From NCBI GenBank assembly GCA_020466095.1, contig CM035806.1, positions 64,963,587 to 65,027,586 of the forward strand: 64,000 nt of DNA. The letters are read 5' to 3'. Positions 1 through 11,293 of the stretch are shown in pieces. The notes under the pieces were generated by a model, which searched no databases, was not told the DNA's origin, and saw nothing but the letters and a program-made list of their open reading frames with translations. Each line of letters begins with the position of its first letter. Position 1 is the first letter of the stretch. The translations under genes were made by a program, and so were the position numbers. The DNA is from Chlorops oryzae. Its lineage: Eukaryota > Arthropoda > Insecta > Diptera > Chloropidae.

Positions 1-30
1 GAGTATCGATACACTAAATACCCGCAAAAG

Positions 31-2393
31 CTACAAAACTCCTGGAGTAACAGGGTTGAAATTAAAGTTGTGAGAGGATAATGGTACCGAAACTGTAATA
101 TTTTTCGTAGGATTACGAGCTGATTCTTTTTTCATATTAATTCGCTTTTTTAGGTCTTGATAAACTACACACCCAAGCAGCAAAATAGAGCGATTCGAAC
201 CAGCACAAGTCGAAATCCGACCTATTTTGGTTGAAAATACCCTATTTCTGAACCTATTTTCCGGCCTTAAATTATGACCTAACTTAAAAGTCCTTTCGAA
301 GGTCCAAATTACCTCTATTATACCTATTTCATGACTTCAAAGTCGCTTTCGACATCCAAGTCGATTTTTGGTCGAAAATAGGTTAAAAAATTCCCTATTG
401 AGTTACTTAAAATTGACTTAACTTTGAATTCAAATTAGGTAATTTTTCAAGGCAAACAGACCAATTTTTTGACTAAAAATTCGACTTTAAAGTCCGTTTG
501 ACTTATAGGGCGAAATAGAGTCAAAAGTTGACTTATTTTGTTGCATGCTTCGACTTCAAGTCGAGCGGACTGATTTTTTGGACTTCATAGTCGGTTTGAC
601 TTTAAAGTCGAAATAGGTCAAAATAGGTCGAGCTCCGCCATGTTTTTCGAATGGCAAATTGAGATTATTCTTCTGCATATTTTTTTCTTTAAGAACAACA
701 ATTTTTTTCAAGCAATATTTATTTAATTTCCATCAATGAGAAAGCCCTTAAAAATGAAGAAGTAGAAGGAACACTTTCACGAAAAATCTCAGCGGGCATA
801 TGTTTTTGGGACTTATTAAGCGCAAAATAATTTTTAATGAAGTCCATATTTTATTTATTATTTATTTCTTAAGACACACGAAGAAGAAAATCTCTCGTTC
901 ATTTCTGCTTTCGAGTAATACGAATGACTGAGTAAGATATTATGTATTTATATCTTTCTCTGTTACTCTCTCTCTCACTTTTTTTCGTTTCCTTTTACGT
1001 TCTCTTTCGTTTTACTCATAAGTCCAATTAGGTCGAAAATTGGTCATTGCGACTTCTTTTCGACTAATATTAGGTAAACGGACTTCTTTTCGCCCTGACT
1101 TTGAAGTCGAAATGCCCTATTATGACCTATTATTACCGCCAATCGACTTCCAATCTATTCCCCACTTACGTCGACTCGACGTCCGAATCGACGTAATTTC
1201 GACCTATTTAGGTTAGGTCAAGTAAATATTCTGACCTAATATAGGTAAGAATTTACCAATTTTCGACCTATTTTGCTACTTGGGCAGCCTCTGTAATTTG
1301 CAGAATGATTTCCTTCACAGTTACTACATTTAAATTTTTTGCGATCATTTATTGCTTTTTTATTGCAGACTGAACTATGATGAAGCTCGCCACATATTAC
1401 ACAAACGGTACGCAATGTGCAATATGTTTTTGTGTGACCAAACTCTTGGCAGTTGGCACACTGGATAGGACCATTTCTTTTAAGTGGTTCCTCCACTGTA
1501 ATTTTGCGATGCAAAAGAAACTTCAAACTATAAATTGGATGAACTTCGTTTTTTTTAGGTTTCAAGTTGTCAGGCAATAGATCAACTTTAAACATAGGCT
1601 GTGGTACTTTCGCTTTATTAAATATATTTATAACAGACCTAGCATGGAAGCCCTTTTCTCCCAATTCATTTATTATTTCATTTGTATCAACGTCTGGTTC
1701 GATACCTTTGATTACAACTGAAATGCCTTTGCTACTCTTTAGCTGGTATGTGTAAAAGTTTTTATTCGAGCCTTCAAACTCTTTTACAACCCTGCGGTAG
1801 TTGTCCTCAGTGTTAGTTTGAATTTTTGTTTCGTGGATATTCCCTTTTGTTAAGGGTGTCCCCTGGAAGTTGTTATTTCCTATTAAACTCGCTAATTTAC
1901 CAACAAGTGCATTAGAGCTTCGCTCACGCATGTAGATTGGGAGAGGTTTAAATTCTTTGTTTGGTTTTTCTTTTGAATCTTCGCTTGTATTTTCAGATAG
2001 TAGATAGTAGTATCGATGCATACCGATTAGCACCGCCTGCTGTTCGTTATTATTTTTCGATTTATTTTGTTTGGGCGAAATGGCTTCAGTACAAGCGCTT
2101 TCAAAAGTGGCTACAGCAGAGTCAGATATTTTGCTCTTAGAAGTGCTGTTAGGGCTATTCTCTTTAACTGTATAAGAAGTAAATCCACTGAAGGAGAGTG
2201 ATCTTTTTCTCCCAAATTGGCTTTTTAAGTTTGAAAACTGGTTTGTACCTGGTTGGTGACTGGTAGACTGGTCCATGTTCTCACCATCTTGAACAATTTT
2301 TCTACCGGGATGTTTTGAAGCTTGGGCTAGTACTCGATATAACTTATGGTTGTTGTCTAAACTAATCGAAGGAGGCGATCGATCGATGGGCAT
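31..2393 (-). pseudogene. Non-LTR retrotransposon (Jockey-type) ORF1/gag, split by an insertion
   Basis: The frame opens at the ATG at 2393 and encodes about 370 residues of gag-like protein. The C-terminal part holds three consecutive Cys/His knuckles (CANCQEFGHTKTYC, CVICGELHHSSVC, CSNCEGNHSANYRGC), the hallmark of Jockey/I-type LINE ORF1 proteins, which coat the RNA intermediate. At about 1284, just after the third knuckle, the frame runs into a 1.1 kb foldback element. On the far side of that element (171 down to 31) an open frame resumes with a basic gag-like tail (YQDLKKR...) and stops at TAG 33-31. ORF2 (endonuclease and reverse transcriptase) would lie beyond the left edge. The start is the first ATG; a GTG just upstream in frame was not used. 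Family assignment is by motif only. Confidence 0.8.
172..1284. mobile_element. Foldback/MITE-like element inserted in the gag ORF
   Basis: The termini are inverted: CCCAAGCAGCAAAATAG at 172-188 and its reverse complement with one mismatch at 1268-1284. The interior is built largely from short motifs resembling GTCGAAAT, AGGTC and GACTT in both orientations (200-640 and 1020-1275), around an ordinary AT-rich core with a CTCTCT tract. There is no coding capacity. The target duplication is at most 2-3 bp (TG on each side, ambiguous). The superfamily is not recognised. Confidence 0.7.
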
Positions 2394-2496
2394 CACTTTT
2401 AGCCAGAGAAGCTGACAGCTGCATAGACCAGCTGTCTCTGTCTAGAGAGTGCCTAGAAATTAGACAACAAAATATAACTATACAAGTATATATGTA

Positions 2497-3296
2497 CAGT
2501 CAGTCAATAAAGTAAGTGTGCACTGCAAAAATTTGTGTTTTTTCCAATTTTCTTCTCTGTAAATAATTTTTTTGTGAATTTCATATTTTTCAATTATTAT
2601 TAACCTTATTATGTTTCAAACTAACCACAAAAAAATTTAATTTCTGAAAAATTCTTTAACAAAAAAAAATAAAATCATATTGTTCCATTTGACAACTTCA
2701 GTACAAATTTTGAGTTCGTTTTTCCATTAAAAATTCGAAAAAAATACCAAAAGGTAAATTTGCGCTGGTTTTTTAATTTTGGTTTTTTCTTAACATTCCA
2801 AACTTTCTTAAAATAACAACAATTAAAATATTGCATACCTATTTAAGAATTGAAACTACAATCAAAATTGAGGCTCGATTTTTGATGAAAAATGTATGGA
2901 AAATTGTAGAAAAATCGATACTTAATTTTGTTTGTTGTTTCAATTCTTAAATAGGTGTGCAATATTTTAATTGTTGTAATTTTTAGAAAGCTTGGAATGT
3001 TAAGAAAAATCCAAAATTAAAAAACCAGCAAAAATTTACCTTTTGGTATTTTTTTCGAATTTTTAATGGAAAAACGAGCTCAAAATTTGTACTGAAGTTG
3101 TCAAATGGAACAATATGATTTTAATTTTTTTTGTTAAAGAAATTTTCAGAAAGTAAATTTTTTTGTGGTTAGTGTGAAACATAATAAGGTTAATAATAAT
3201 TGAAAATTATGAAATTTACAAAAAAAATTATTTACAGAGAAGAAAATTGGAAAAACACACATTTTTGCAGTGCATACTTACATTATTGACTGACTG
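2497..3296. mobile_element. Tc1/mariner-type foldback MITE, near-complete palindrome
   Basis: The element begins CAGTCAGTCAATAAAGTAAG and ends with its inverted copy. TA dinucleotides at 2495-2496 and 3297-3298 fit the TA target duplication of Tc1/mariner elements. The arms stay complementary for about 390 bp, leaving a small centre near 2890-2930, so the 800 bp unit is essentially one hairpin. No ORF is present. Confidence 0.85.
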
Positions 3297-3544
3297 TATG
3301 TTTATCCACAATACTTATCTTTGTTTATATTCTTATATTAACAAATTGTGAATGGGGCGACGCAGCAAAAGTTGGCCAACCTTGTCTTGGTCCTTACTTG
3401 AGCACTTTCTCCAGTTTTTGGTGCCCTGTTTGGGTTCTAAGTTAGTTTTTTTTTTACGAATTTCACGGAATTTGGTTTCATACTTCAATTCCTCTCTGCA
3501 GCTCATTTGAGCTGGAATACATAGTAGCCCAATAAACACAAAAA

Positions 3545-5262
3545 CGATAACGTGTTCGAATCGAATTCGAATCGAATTCGTAGAGCGCGAATCGCATTAA
3601 ACGAATTCGAATCGAATTCGATTCGAATTCGCGGAAGGCAATTTTCGCGATATCGCGCTTTTATCGTATTTTGCGTTCGATTCGAATTCGATTCGAAGAC
3701 AAAACGCGATAAGAATTCGAATCGTTTGCAACGAGCTCGCCTCGAGCTCGCTTTTTTATCGCGGATTTTAGAATACGCGAGCTCGCGCTTTTATCGTATT
3801 TTGCGTTCGATTCGAATTCGATTCGAAGACAAAACGCGATAAGAATTCGAATCGTTTTGCAACGAGCTCGCCTCGAGCTCGCTTTTTTATCGCGGATTTT
3901 AGAATACGCGAGCTCGCGCTTTTATCGTATTTTGCGTTCGATTCGAATTCGATTCGAAGACAAAACGCGATAAGAATTCGAATCGTTTGCAAACGAGCTC
4001 GCCTCGAGCTCGCTTTTTTATCGCGGATTTTATAAAATGCGAGCTCGCTTTTTTATCGTGGAATTCATAAGAGTCTTACCGACTACGGCACCCTGAAAGG
4101 GATTTTGAAGTTTTGTTGATATTTTGAAAAGTCCTCGAGGGCTCCCTGAAAAATGGCCCCAATGCAAAATGGCCCCCAAACAGAAAATGAAAAAAGGCCC
4201 CAAAATTTGGGGTCATTGTGCATTATGAAAAATTACCTCAAATCAAAAATGAAATTTGGCCCCAAAATAAAATGAAAAAGGCCCCAAAAACAAAAAGAGG
4301 TGTTTTTAATCGATATGAAAAATGGCCCCAAACTAGAAAATAAAACGGCCGTTATAGAATTTAAAAAATTAAAAATGAAAAAAAGACCCCAACATTTGGG
4401 GTCATTTTGCATTACCCCAAATCAAAAAATGAAAACATGGCCCCAAATGTAACATAAATTTTGAAAAATGCAAAATGACCCAAAAAAATCGACCTAAAAT
4501 TCAATACAAAATTTTGGGGCCTTTTTAAATTTTTGGATTTGGGGTAATTTTTTATAACGCAAAATGACCCCAAATTTTGGGGCCTTTTGAAATTTTTGGA
4601 TTTGGGGTAATTTTTTATAACGCAAAATGACCCCAAATTTTGGGGCCTTTTTAAATTTTTGGATTTGGGGTAATTTTTTTATTACGCAAAATGACCCCAA
4701 ATTTTGGGGCCTCTTTTAATTTTTCAAAGTGGGGCAATAATGCATTATCAAAATTGGGGTCTTTTATTTATTTTAATTTTTTTTAATTTTATAACGGCCG
4801 TTTTATTTTCTAGTTTGGGGCCATTTTTCATATCGATTTAAAAACACCTCTTTTTGTTTTTGGGGCCTTTTTCATTTTATTTTGGGGCCAAATTTCATTT
4901 TTGATTTGAGTTAATTTTTCATAATGCACAATGACCCCAAATTTTGGGGCCTTTTTTCATTTTCTGTTTGGGGCCATTTTGCATTGGGGCCATTTTTCAG
5001 GGAGCCCTCGAGGACTTTTCAAAAATATCAACAAAACTTCAAAATCCCTTTCAGGGTGCCGTAGTCGGTAAGACTCTTATCAATTCCACGATAAAAAAGC
5101 GAGCTCGCATTTTATAAAATCCACGATAAAAAAGCGAGCTCGTTGCAAACGGTTCGAATTCTTATCGCTATTTCTCTCGAATCGAACGCAAAAATACGAT
5201 AAAAGCGCGAGCTCGCGAAAATCGCCTTCCGCGATTCGAATTCAATTCGAATTCTTTAAAAT
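3545..5262. mobile_element. Large foldback element with tandem repeats in its arms
   Basis: Left sequence at 4060-4160 (CGACTACGGCACCCTGAAAG and onward) reappears inverted at 4980-5085. Pairing continues outward to the TTCGAATTCG-rich ends near 3600 and 5255, and inward through a core rich in GGCCCC/GGGGCC and CCCCAAAT/ATTTGGGG words (4150-4980). The left arm carries three tandem 130 bp units and the right arm roughly one. No coding capacity and no clear target duplication were found. Related TTCGAATTCG-rich DNA continues at 5600-5860. Confidence 0.75.
3652..4045 (+). repeat. Tandem repeat, about 130 bp unit, three copies
   Basis: The block starting GCGCTTTTATCGTATTTTGC recurs at about 3655, 3785 and 3916. 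Each unit contains GATTCGAATTCG, GAGCTCGCCTCGAGCTCGC and ATCGCGGATTTTA words, many of them self-complementary (EcoRI-, SacI- and XhoI-like palindromes). It forms the left arm of the surrounding foldback element. Confidence 0.85.
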
Positions 5263-5400
5263 ATTTGTGTTAAGTGGATACGAAACTTTAATTCTCGAAA
5301 GTAGTTTTGTTAATTTGTTTTCCAAATCGCAAGACATTCGAGGTAAATAAAGAATCAAGCTAAACATATAAACGAAAAAAAGTCATTCACTTCAATTCGG

Positions 5401-5535
5401 CGAAGACGGCGTAATGGGTAAGCAGACTAGAAATAAGTATGACTAGAAATCAAGAGGTTTCGGTGTTCAAATCCCACAGCCGGTGGATTCAAAAGTGTGG
5501 TTACCAGCATTAGAACCGTTTTTTTTTTTTTTTTT
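5401..5535 (+). repeat. tRNA-derived SINE
   Basis: A-box-like TAATGGGTAAGCAG (5412) and B-box GGTGTTCAAATCCC (5462) are about 50 bp apart, followed by a T tract at 5520-5535. A relative is at 55028. Confidence 0.6.
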
Positions 5536-6688
5536 ACCGAAAATAGTACTTAATAATAAGACTGTTATTAGAATCATACATTAAATATAAAAATTAAATA
5601 ATTTTTTTTTTACTAATCGTATATAATCGAAAATTCGACAAAAAGGCGAATCGAATATTGATAAAAAATTCGAATAAAGCGCGATAGCAAAATACGAATC
5701 GCGCGCGATGCGTAAACGTAAAAAATGCGATAAAAATATGAATCGCGTAAAAAGGTGACTCCCTCACTTGAGATTCGATTCGATTCGAGCTCGCCGCGAA
5801 CACTCGCCGCGAAGAGTTTGCTTTTTACGTCAAAACGAATTTCGATTCGAATTCGATTCGAACTCTCTGCAGCTTATTTGGGAGAATACACTATCTTCAG
5901 CAGGACGTATTAGTTTCGGCTGATCTTGTAACAGCTAGAAGTAAACTTCTCATGACAATTCGGTGGTGTCTGTCAAAATCATTTTAAATGTTTCTTGCTT
6001 TGAATCTTGTATGGGAGTACGTTGTATGGGAGGAATCAAGGAATAGTTCTTTTGAACTTAACTTTCTTTCATATCTAAGATTTCTTGATTGTAAGCCTAG
6101 ATCTACGTTTTCATGGACTGAATTCAAATAAACAAATAAAAAGGATTACTTTGTCTATCTATCACATGAGTGGATGAGACTTTCGAATTTCTCTGCTGCG
6201 GGTATAGACTCACATGTGCGAGGTCCTTTAACATCGACACACGTAGCCACGCCCACAAATTTGGGCGTACATAGCTGATATGCAACGTATGTATAGCCGT
6301 GACGAAAATGGGCGTGATCCGTCCAGGGATATAGAAGTTTCGAATGTGTGTAAAAGGCTTAAAACAAACGACTTTAGTATTCGACTAGGGTTGTCGAATG
6401 AATGTGCTCAACTTGAAAGCAAATTATTGAACGTGTGGCTGCATTGTTAAATATTCGTTTTTTATTTTAGTATTATGTATCTACTTATTCGCAAAAAAAA
6501 AAATTCGTGTCTTGTCTGACCGGGATTTGAACCCTCCGACATCGATTCGTTATGCACCCTCTCTTATTTGTTCTTCTCATTTATACGAATACTTTGATTA
6601 CGCTTTTGCCGAAGAATTCTTCGATTACGCTGTCGTATTAGAATTCTTCAACTAAATAGTAAGCGAAAGAGGTAACGAACGAATTTTC
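5536..6688. other. Intergenic, no gene seen
   Basis: 5600-5860 is rich in TTCGAATTCG-like words as in the foldback to the left. TCTCTGCAGCTYATTTG occurs in direct orientation at about 3490 and 5863, so it flanks the whole foldback region. A B-box-like GGTTCAAATCCCGG lies on the minus strand near 6520-6535. Nothing else is recognised. Confidence 0.4.
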
Positions 6689-6920
6689 CATGATACAAGA
6701 AAACAAGATAGCGCCACTTGAGAGAGGAAACGTCACAAACTCAAAATTGCGATTCGTTGTTGTTGTTTCCCATGTTAAACCGGCTTTTTACTTTTTTGAA
6801 TAGCATGGGAAACAACAACAATTTCTCGCTCAGTGACGTCACAAACTCAATTTTCGGCTCTCAAAGAGAGCCTCAAAATAGCGGTACTGAAGTGGCGCTA
6901 TCTTGTTTTCTTGTATCATG
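6689..6920. mobile_element. P-superfamily-like MITE
   Basis: The 232 bp element has perfect 31-bp terminal inverted repeats starting CATGATACAAGAAAACAAGA. It is flanked by an exact 8-bp duplication, GAATTTTC (6681-6688 and 6921-6928). An 8-bp duplication, a 31-bp TIR and a CATGAT start match what is known of Drosophila P elements. There is no ORF. A truncated relative lies at 38348. Confidence 0.8.
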
Positions 6921-7154
6921 GAATTTTCAATGACATCGCCGTGCTAATTTTCATCGATTCTGTTAAGTGGTAGACATGTGCTGTATAGATTACCTCGCTC
7001 GCTTACCAATGTCTACCATGCCATATCCCGCTGAGAAGAAACGAATTATATTTTTGTCGTTTTTTTTTTTCACAATCATATATATTTAATCGTATGAATA
7101 ATTTAGGCGTTTGATAACCCTTATTAAATTGTATATCTTAGCATAAAATAAAGT

Positions 7155-7220
7155 GTATGTATTTATGTATGTATGTATGTATGTATGTATGTATGTTGTA
7201 TGTATGTATGTCTGTACGTA
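7155..7220 (+). repeat. (TATG)n microsatellite
   Basis: About 15 units of GTAT/TATG with few interruptions. The surrounding 6929-7666 shows no gene. Confidence 0.95.
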
Positions 7221-7666
7221 TGGTTCAATAAACGAATCTTTAATTTTTATTCTCTTTTGAAATTAAAATTACGACTACTACTACGTCAGGACACCGATAC
7301 AGCGTCTGCAAAAATGAATAAATTAAGGATGTGCTTTCGAAACCGAAGGATCTTCAATTTTAAAAGGGAATATTCGGATTATAACATAGACACAATAAAA
7401 TATGCGTCAAACGATTTATAAAAAAACCATCCAGTGTATAATTATTAAGAGCTTGCTGAAAAAGAGCTCTCAGAGTTTTAAAGTGATTATGATTAAATCT
7501 CTAAAGAACACTCTGAAGGATCTTCAGAACTTGTGAAGATTAGAATGGTATGACTTCGGGATGCACAGACCTTTCCTCGTTTCTTTTCTTTCTACTCCGG
7601 TATGTTACGGGAAGGGAGAATTCGATTTTTGTGATGATTTGAATGAAATGCATTATTACAGTTTGT

Positions 7667-10600
7667 TTACGTTGTGGAGACCGCTGGAACAATTGGCGGC
7701 GTTTGTGCGGCGCTAGCAATCGAACCAGTGCTGACCACACTATCGCATTCGCTTTGTTCTTCGGTGGTTTCGGTGCATGATTTCGCTGTTTTAAGACAGC
7801 CATCTAGGTTCTTAATTGCTTTATGATCTGATTCCTTGTTGTTATCATCATTCTGGTCAGCTTCCATACGGGTTTTGGGCAGTTCATCAGTATCAGTCTT
7901 TAATCGTTTAATTTTTTTCGCCTGTTTCGTTTCATCCACATCATCGGAATCGTAGTCTCTCGTGGGTGAGGCGATGCGTTTTTGTGCCTTGGTTTGAAGA
8001 TTAATATCATCTTCATGGTTTTCATTTTCGGCTATTTTAGCTTCATCCGATTTTAGTTTAAGTAATACATCTTCAGTTTCTTCGGGATTTATTTTTGTCG
8101 GTAATTCCAAAATTTTAGGTTGGAAACGCACAATAACTGCTGTCATATTATCGCAGCCGGTACCATCACCCATTGTATCTGGCGCTAGACAGTGATCAAA
8201 GAGCTATTGGGGGCGAGGAGGAAATTTAATTTTATTAATATTGTAATTAAGTTTTGATCTTCAATGCTAATGCGATTAATTCATCTTACTTCTTCGCATA
8301 TTTCGGAAACTCGCATATTCTCCTTCGTTATGCGTGCACCTACAAAGTCCACAACTTCCTCGCTGGACATAAAATTCCAAATACCATCGCAAGCCAAGAC
8401 CATAAATTCATCTTCCGGTGTAATGATCAATTTCTTAATATCTGGACGTGCTGAGATCATTTGATCCTCTAATGGTAGTTTAGAGTTCTAGAATGAATTA
8501 AGAATTATTTGATTTTCTCCCCTATGGCCAATACAAACGTGCCTATTATGTATACCGACGGATTGAATCCGTTTATGAATGGATTTGATCCGTCGGAATA
8601 CATAATAGACACGAATAATGCTGACTAACCATTTTGTAAGCATGATCGCCGATTGCCCGCGATAAATTCAGACCCCCATTTACACGACCATCTAAGGTGA
8701 CGCGTCCACCGGCTTTCAAAATACGTCCAGACTCCTCTTCATCTTCGGGTTTATGATCTAAACTCATCTCTATTGCTTTGCCATTCCGACAAACGACGCA
8801 GCGTGAGTCACCAGCATTAGCTACATAAAGATCGCGTCCACGAAGTAAAGCAACAACAGCTGTACAACCGCTATCCTTGCCCGGTTCTTCAATCATATTC
8901 GCACAGAACTGCTGATTCGCTAAAATTGCCTCCTCGTCGTCCTCTTCTTCGTCGACATCCTCGTCATACTCATCCGATTCGGCATCAGAGCCATTTTCAT
9001 CTTCATCCTCGTTATCTGCATCTGCATCTTCATCATCCTCATCGTCATCCTCATTCTCTTCCATATCATCGTCTGAAGAATACTCGTTGGGTTTTTCAAC
9101 TAAAATAATGTGTATGTATGTATATTTTAAAATCGATCGGATATTTGATATTTTGGTGCACATTATATACTCACGTTGATATTCAACATCGTCGTCGTCC
9201 TCTTCGGATGCACTGTTTAAAATTGAAATATCATTGCTCTTTTTATTTGTGGTCGATGAAATGGTGGCGCCGCCATCAGCTTTATTTGGCGATTTTTTAT
9301 GTGTTCCGTCCGTTGTGGAACTGTCCACACTTCCGTTTTGCTTGGCAGCTGCAATCGAATCATCATTTGATCCAGTTACTCTTGCATCATCGCCAGCCAA
9401 TCCCTTCGAACATATATCTTCAGCAGTTGCAATAGCTTTGGCCTCTGAGGATGTTACACTTCCGTTTTGACCACTTTGACCTCTAATGACATGCGATGAG
9501 TCTGGTTTAATTGCTTTAGCAGTGATTGGCGAAGAGCTTGTTGATGCACCATTTGTATTGATTGCTTCAGCTTCTTGGCAGCTACTACTGCTGCTCACAG
9601 TGCTATCTTCGACGGGTTCGGCATTCTTTTTTGAACGAGACGAGCTCGGCTTGGCATCTGCATTGGTGGCTCTCGATGACATTGCAGCTGCTGAAAGGCA
9701 AGTTTCAGTTCTTGAAATCTTATTTAAAAAAGGTGCTAAAATCTTAAAGCCAGCGGATTAACAATAGTTCGCTGAAGTGGTAACAATGCATAGATAAATT
9801 TTATCTCAAGCTAATATTGGAGGACTCACTACTGTCACATTGCAGTTCGATGGTTTGTATTTATAAAAGAAAGAAAACAATCGAAAGCGTGTAAAAAATT
9901 AGTTTCATCCTTTAAATCGGTGAGAATAGAAACCCGGAAGATATAGGGTTCAGCGTTGAATTTTTCCACAATTGCTTCTATGGACTACGAAGTAAAATGA
10001 AGAGAGATATAAGTCTGAGAAGGAACTATTTTACAGGGCCGCATTTTTTCTAAAAACGCAATTTAGTTTAGATGCTTAAATATATGCAAAAAGCTGCTTT
10101 TCATATAAAATTTTACATATAAAATAGTGTCTATACATACTATATACAGCAATTACTATATTTCAGGAGCTAACGAAGAAGGAGCTAATATTTATTCATA
10201 GAAATCGAAGCCAGCAACGATCAAACGTGATCGTCTGGCATTTGCAACACCTTCGCCGTTATGGCCTCAACGATGACGTATTTTGCTTCGCAGCTTGGCA
10301 CAGCTGCCACTTTTGTCGTCTGTACAAACCAGCAGCGAACCAGCGAACTTGTAACACAGTGGTTTAGTCGCAATTTTGAGGGCAAAAATTAAGTTCTTAA
10401 GTCCTAAGTTCTTCAGTTCTAAGTCTTTTGAGAAATTAGCTATTCACCGGCCCTCTCTAATATGAACTCCGTTATTACCTGCAGCAGCCGACGTTGACGA
10501 TCCCTGGGGCTTCGAGTCTGGATCCATTAGAGCTTTGTTTGTTGCTTGCGCTACAATTGCTGCCGAGCGTCGTCCTCGCAGATATGGTGATTGCGGCTTA

Positions 10601-11293
10601 GAATCACCGCTTTTGCTATTTCCGCTGGCTTCATTACGTAATTTACTCAAACTTGGCATTGAAGGATGGCCCTTATACTTCTCGAGCAACTCATTCAGTG
10701 GAATATGACCTTCTTCGTGCAATTCTACAAGATCTTCTTCATCTTCATCATATTCCATGTTGTCGCTATCTTCGACGTCCTTCTCGCCGGCAAGTATCTT
10801 CAAGACCTCAACCACTTCCGGTTCAAGCAGACTTCTATCGAATTCCAAAAACGCCTTTCGGAGTGCATCCTCCAATTTCTCATTCTTGTACAAATCCAGC
10901 TTCTTCAGGAAATCGGGCAAACGATCTGCACAGTAGGTCGCAACTTCCGCTCCGCCGTGACCATCATAAACGGCGAAAAATGAAGTGTTTGTGTCAAAAT
11001 TGATGATAACATTATGAGCGTCCTGCATTTAACAATAATAATAATAATAATAATACACGTGTTTATTTACACACTTAGTTGTACAGTCAAAACTCTCTAA
11101 TAACGCATCTCAAGGTGCCGGGCAATGAATTCGCAATGTAAGATGGGTTCGACTGTATTTTTGCATTTGAAATGTACATTACCTCTTGACTATTACGCCA
11201 GCCCTGCATGGAACTGGCGCCGACCACCACAAGCTCACCAGACTCGTCTTTAGACACTTTATCCGTTTTCGGCATCGATAGATAAGCGCCCAT
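7667..11293 (-). CDS. PP2C-family Ser/Thr phosphatase, PPM1G type (orthologue of Drosophila CG10417)
   Basis: Metal-dependent serine/threonine phosphatase; mammalian PPM1G acts in the nucleus on splicing and chromatin substrates (family knowledge). Exons on the minus strand: 11293-11183, 11022-10479, 9690-9175, 9099-8630, 8487-8290 and 8203-7667, all GT-AG with consistent phases, giving 791 aa. The N-terminus [12 protein letters not shown] carries a likely N-myristoylation glycine. Catalytic motifs are GWRNSQEDAH at the exon 1/2 junction, YDGHGG (Asp57), AGDSR (487-490), ACDGIWN (Asp581) and TGCDNMTAV (Asp631). As in PPM1G, a long insertion splits the PP2C fold: Ser/Ala-rich about 200-385, then extremely acidic about 398-448. 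A basic cluster [10 protein letters not shown] (706-715) may be a nuclear localisation signal. The 75-bp intron 9174-9100 is in frame and free of stops. The exon 2 donor was placed at 10478 because it keeps the Ala-run and the frame. Very sure of the family. Confidence 0.95.
8538..8609. repeat. Short hairpin/MITE inside a PP2C intron
   Basis: TATTATGTATACCGACGGAT pairs with ATCCGTCGGAATACATAATA across a short loop. It takes up half of the 142 bp intron (8488-8629) without touching splice sites. Confidence 0.8.

Noticed and set aside
3552..3992. ORFs rich in RIRFE/EFESN repeats in both strands
   Set aside because: Direct product of the TTCGAATTCG tandem repeat, not a gene.
7155..7421. ORF starting in the TATG microsatellite
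   Set aside because: MYVCMYVC-type translation of a tetranucleotide repeat.
8926..9761. Several plus-strand ORFs over the phosphatase exons
   Set aside because: They are antisense shadows of the Ser/Asp/Glu-rich coding exons; no domain and no splice logic.
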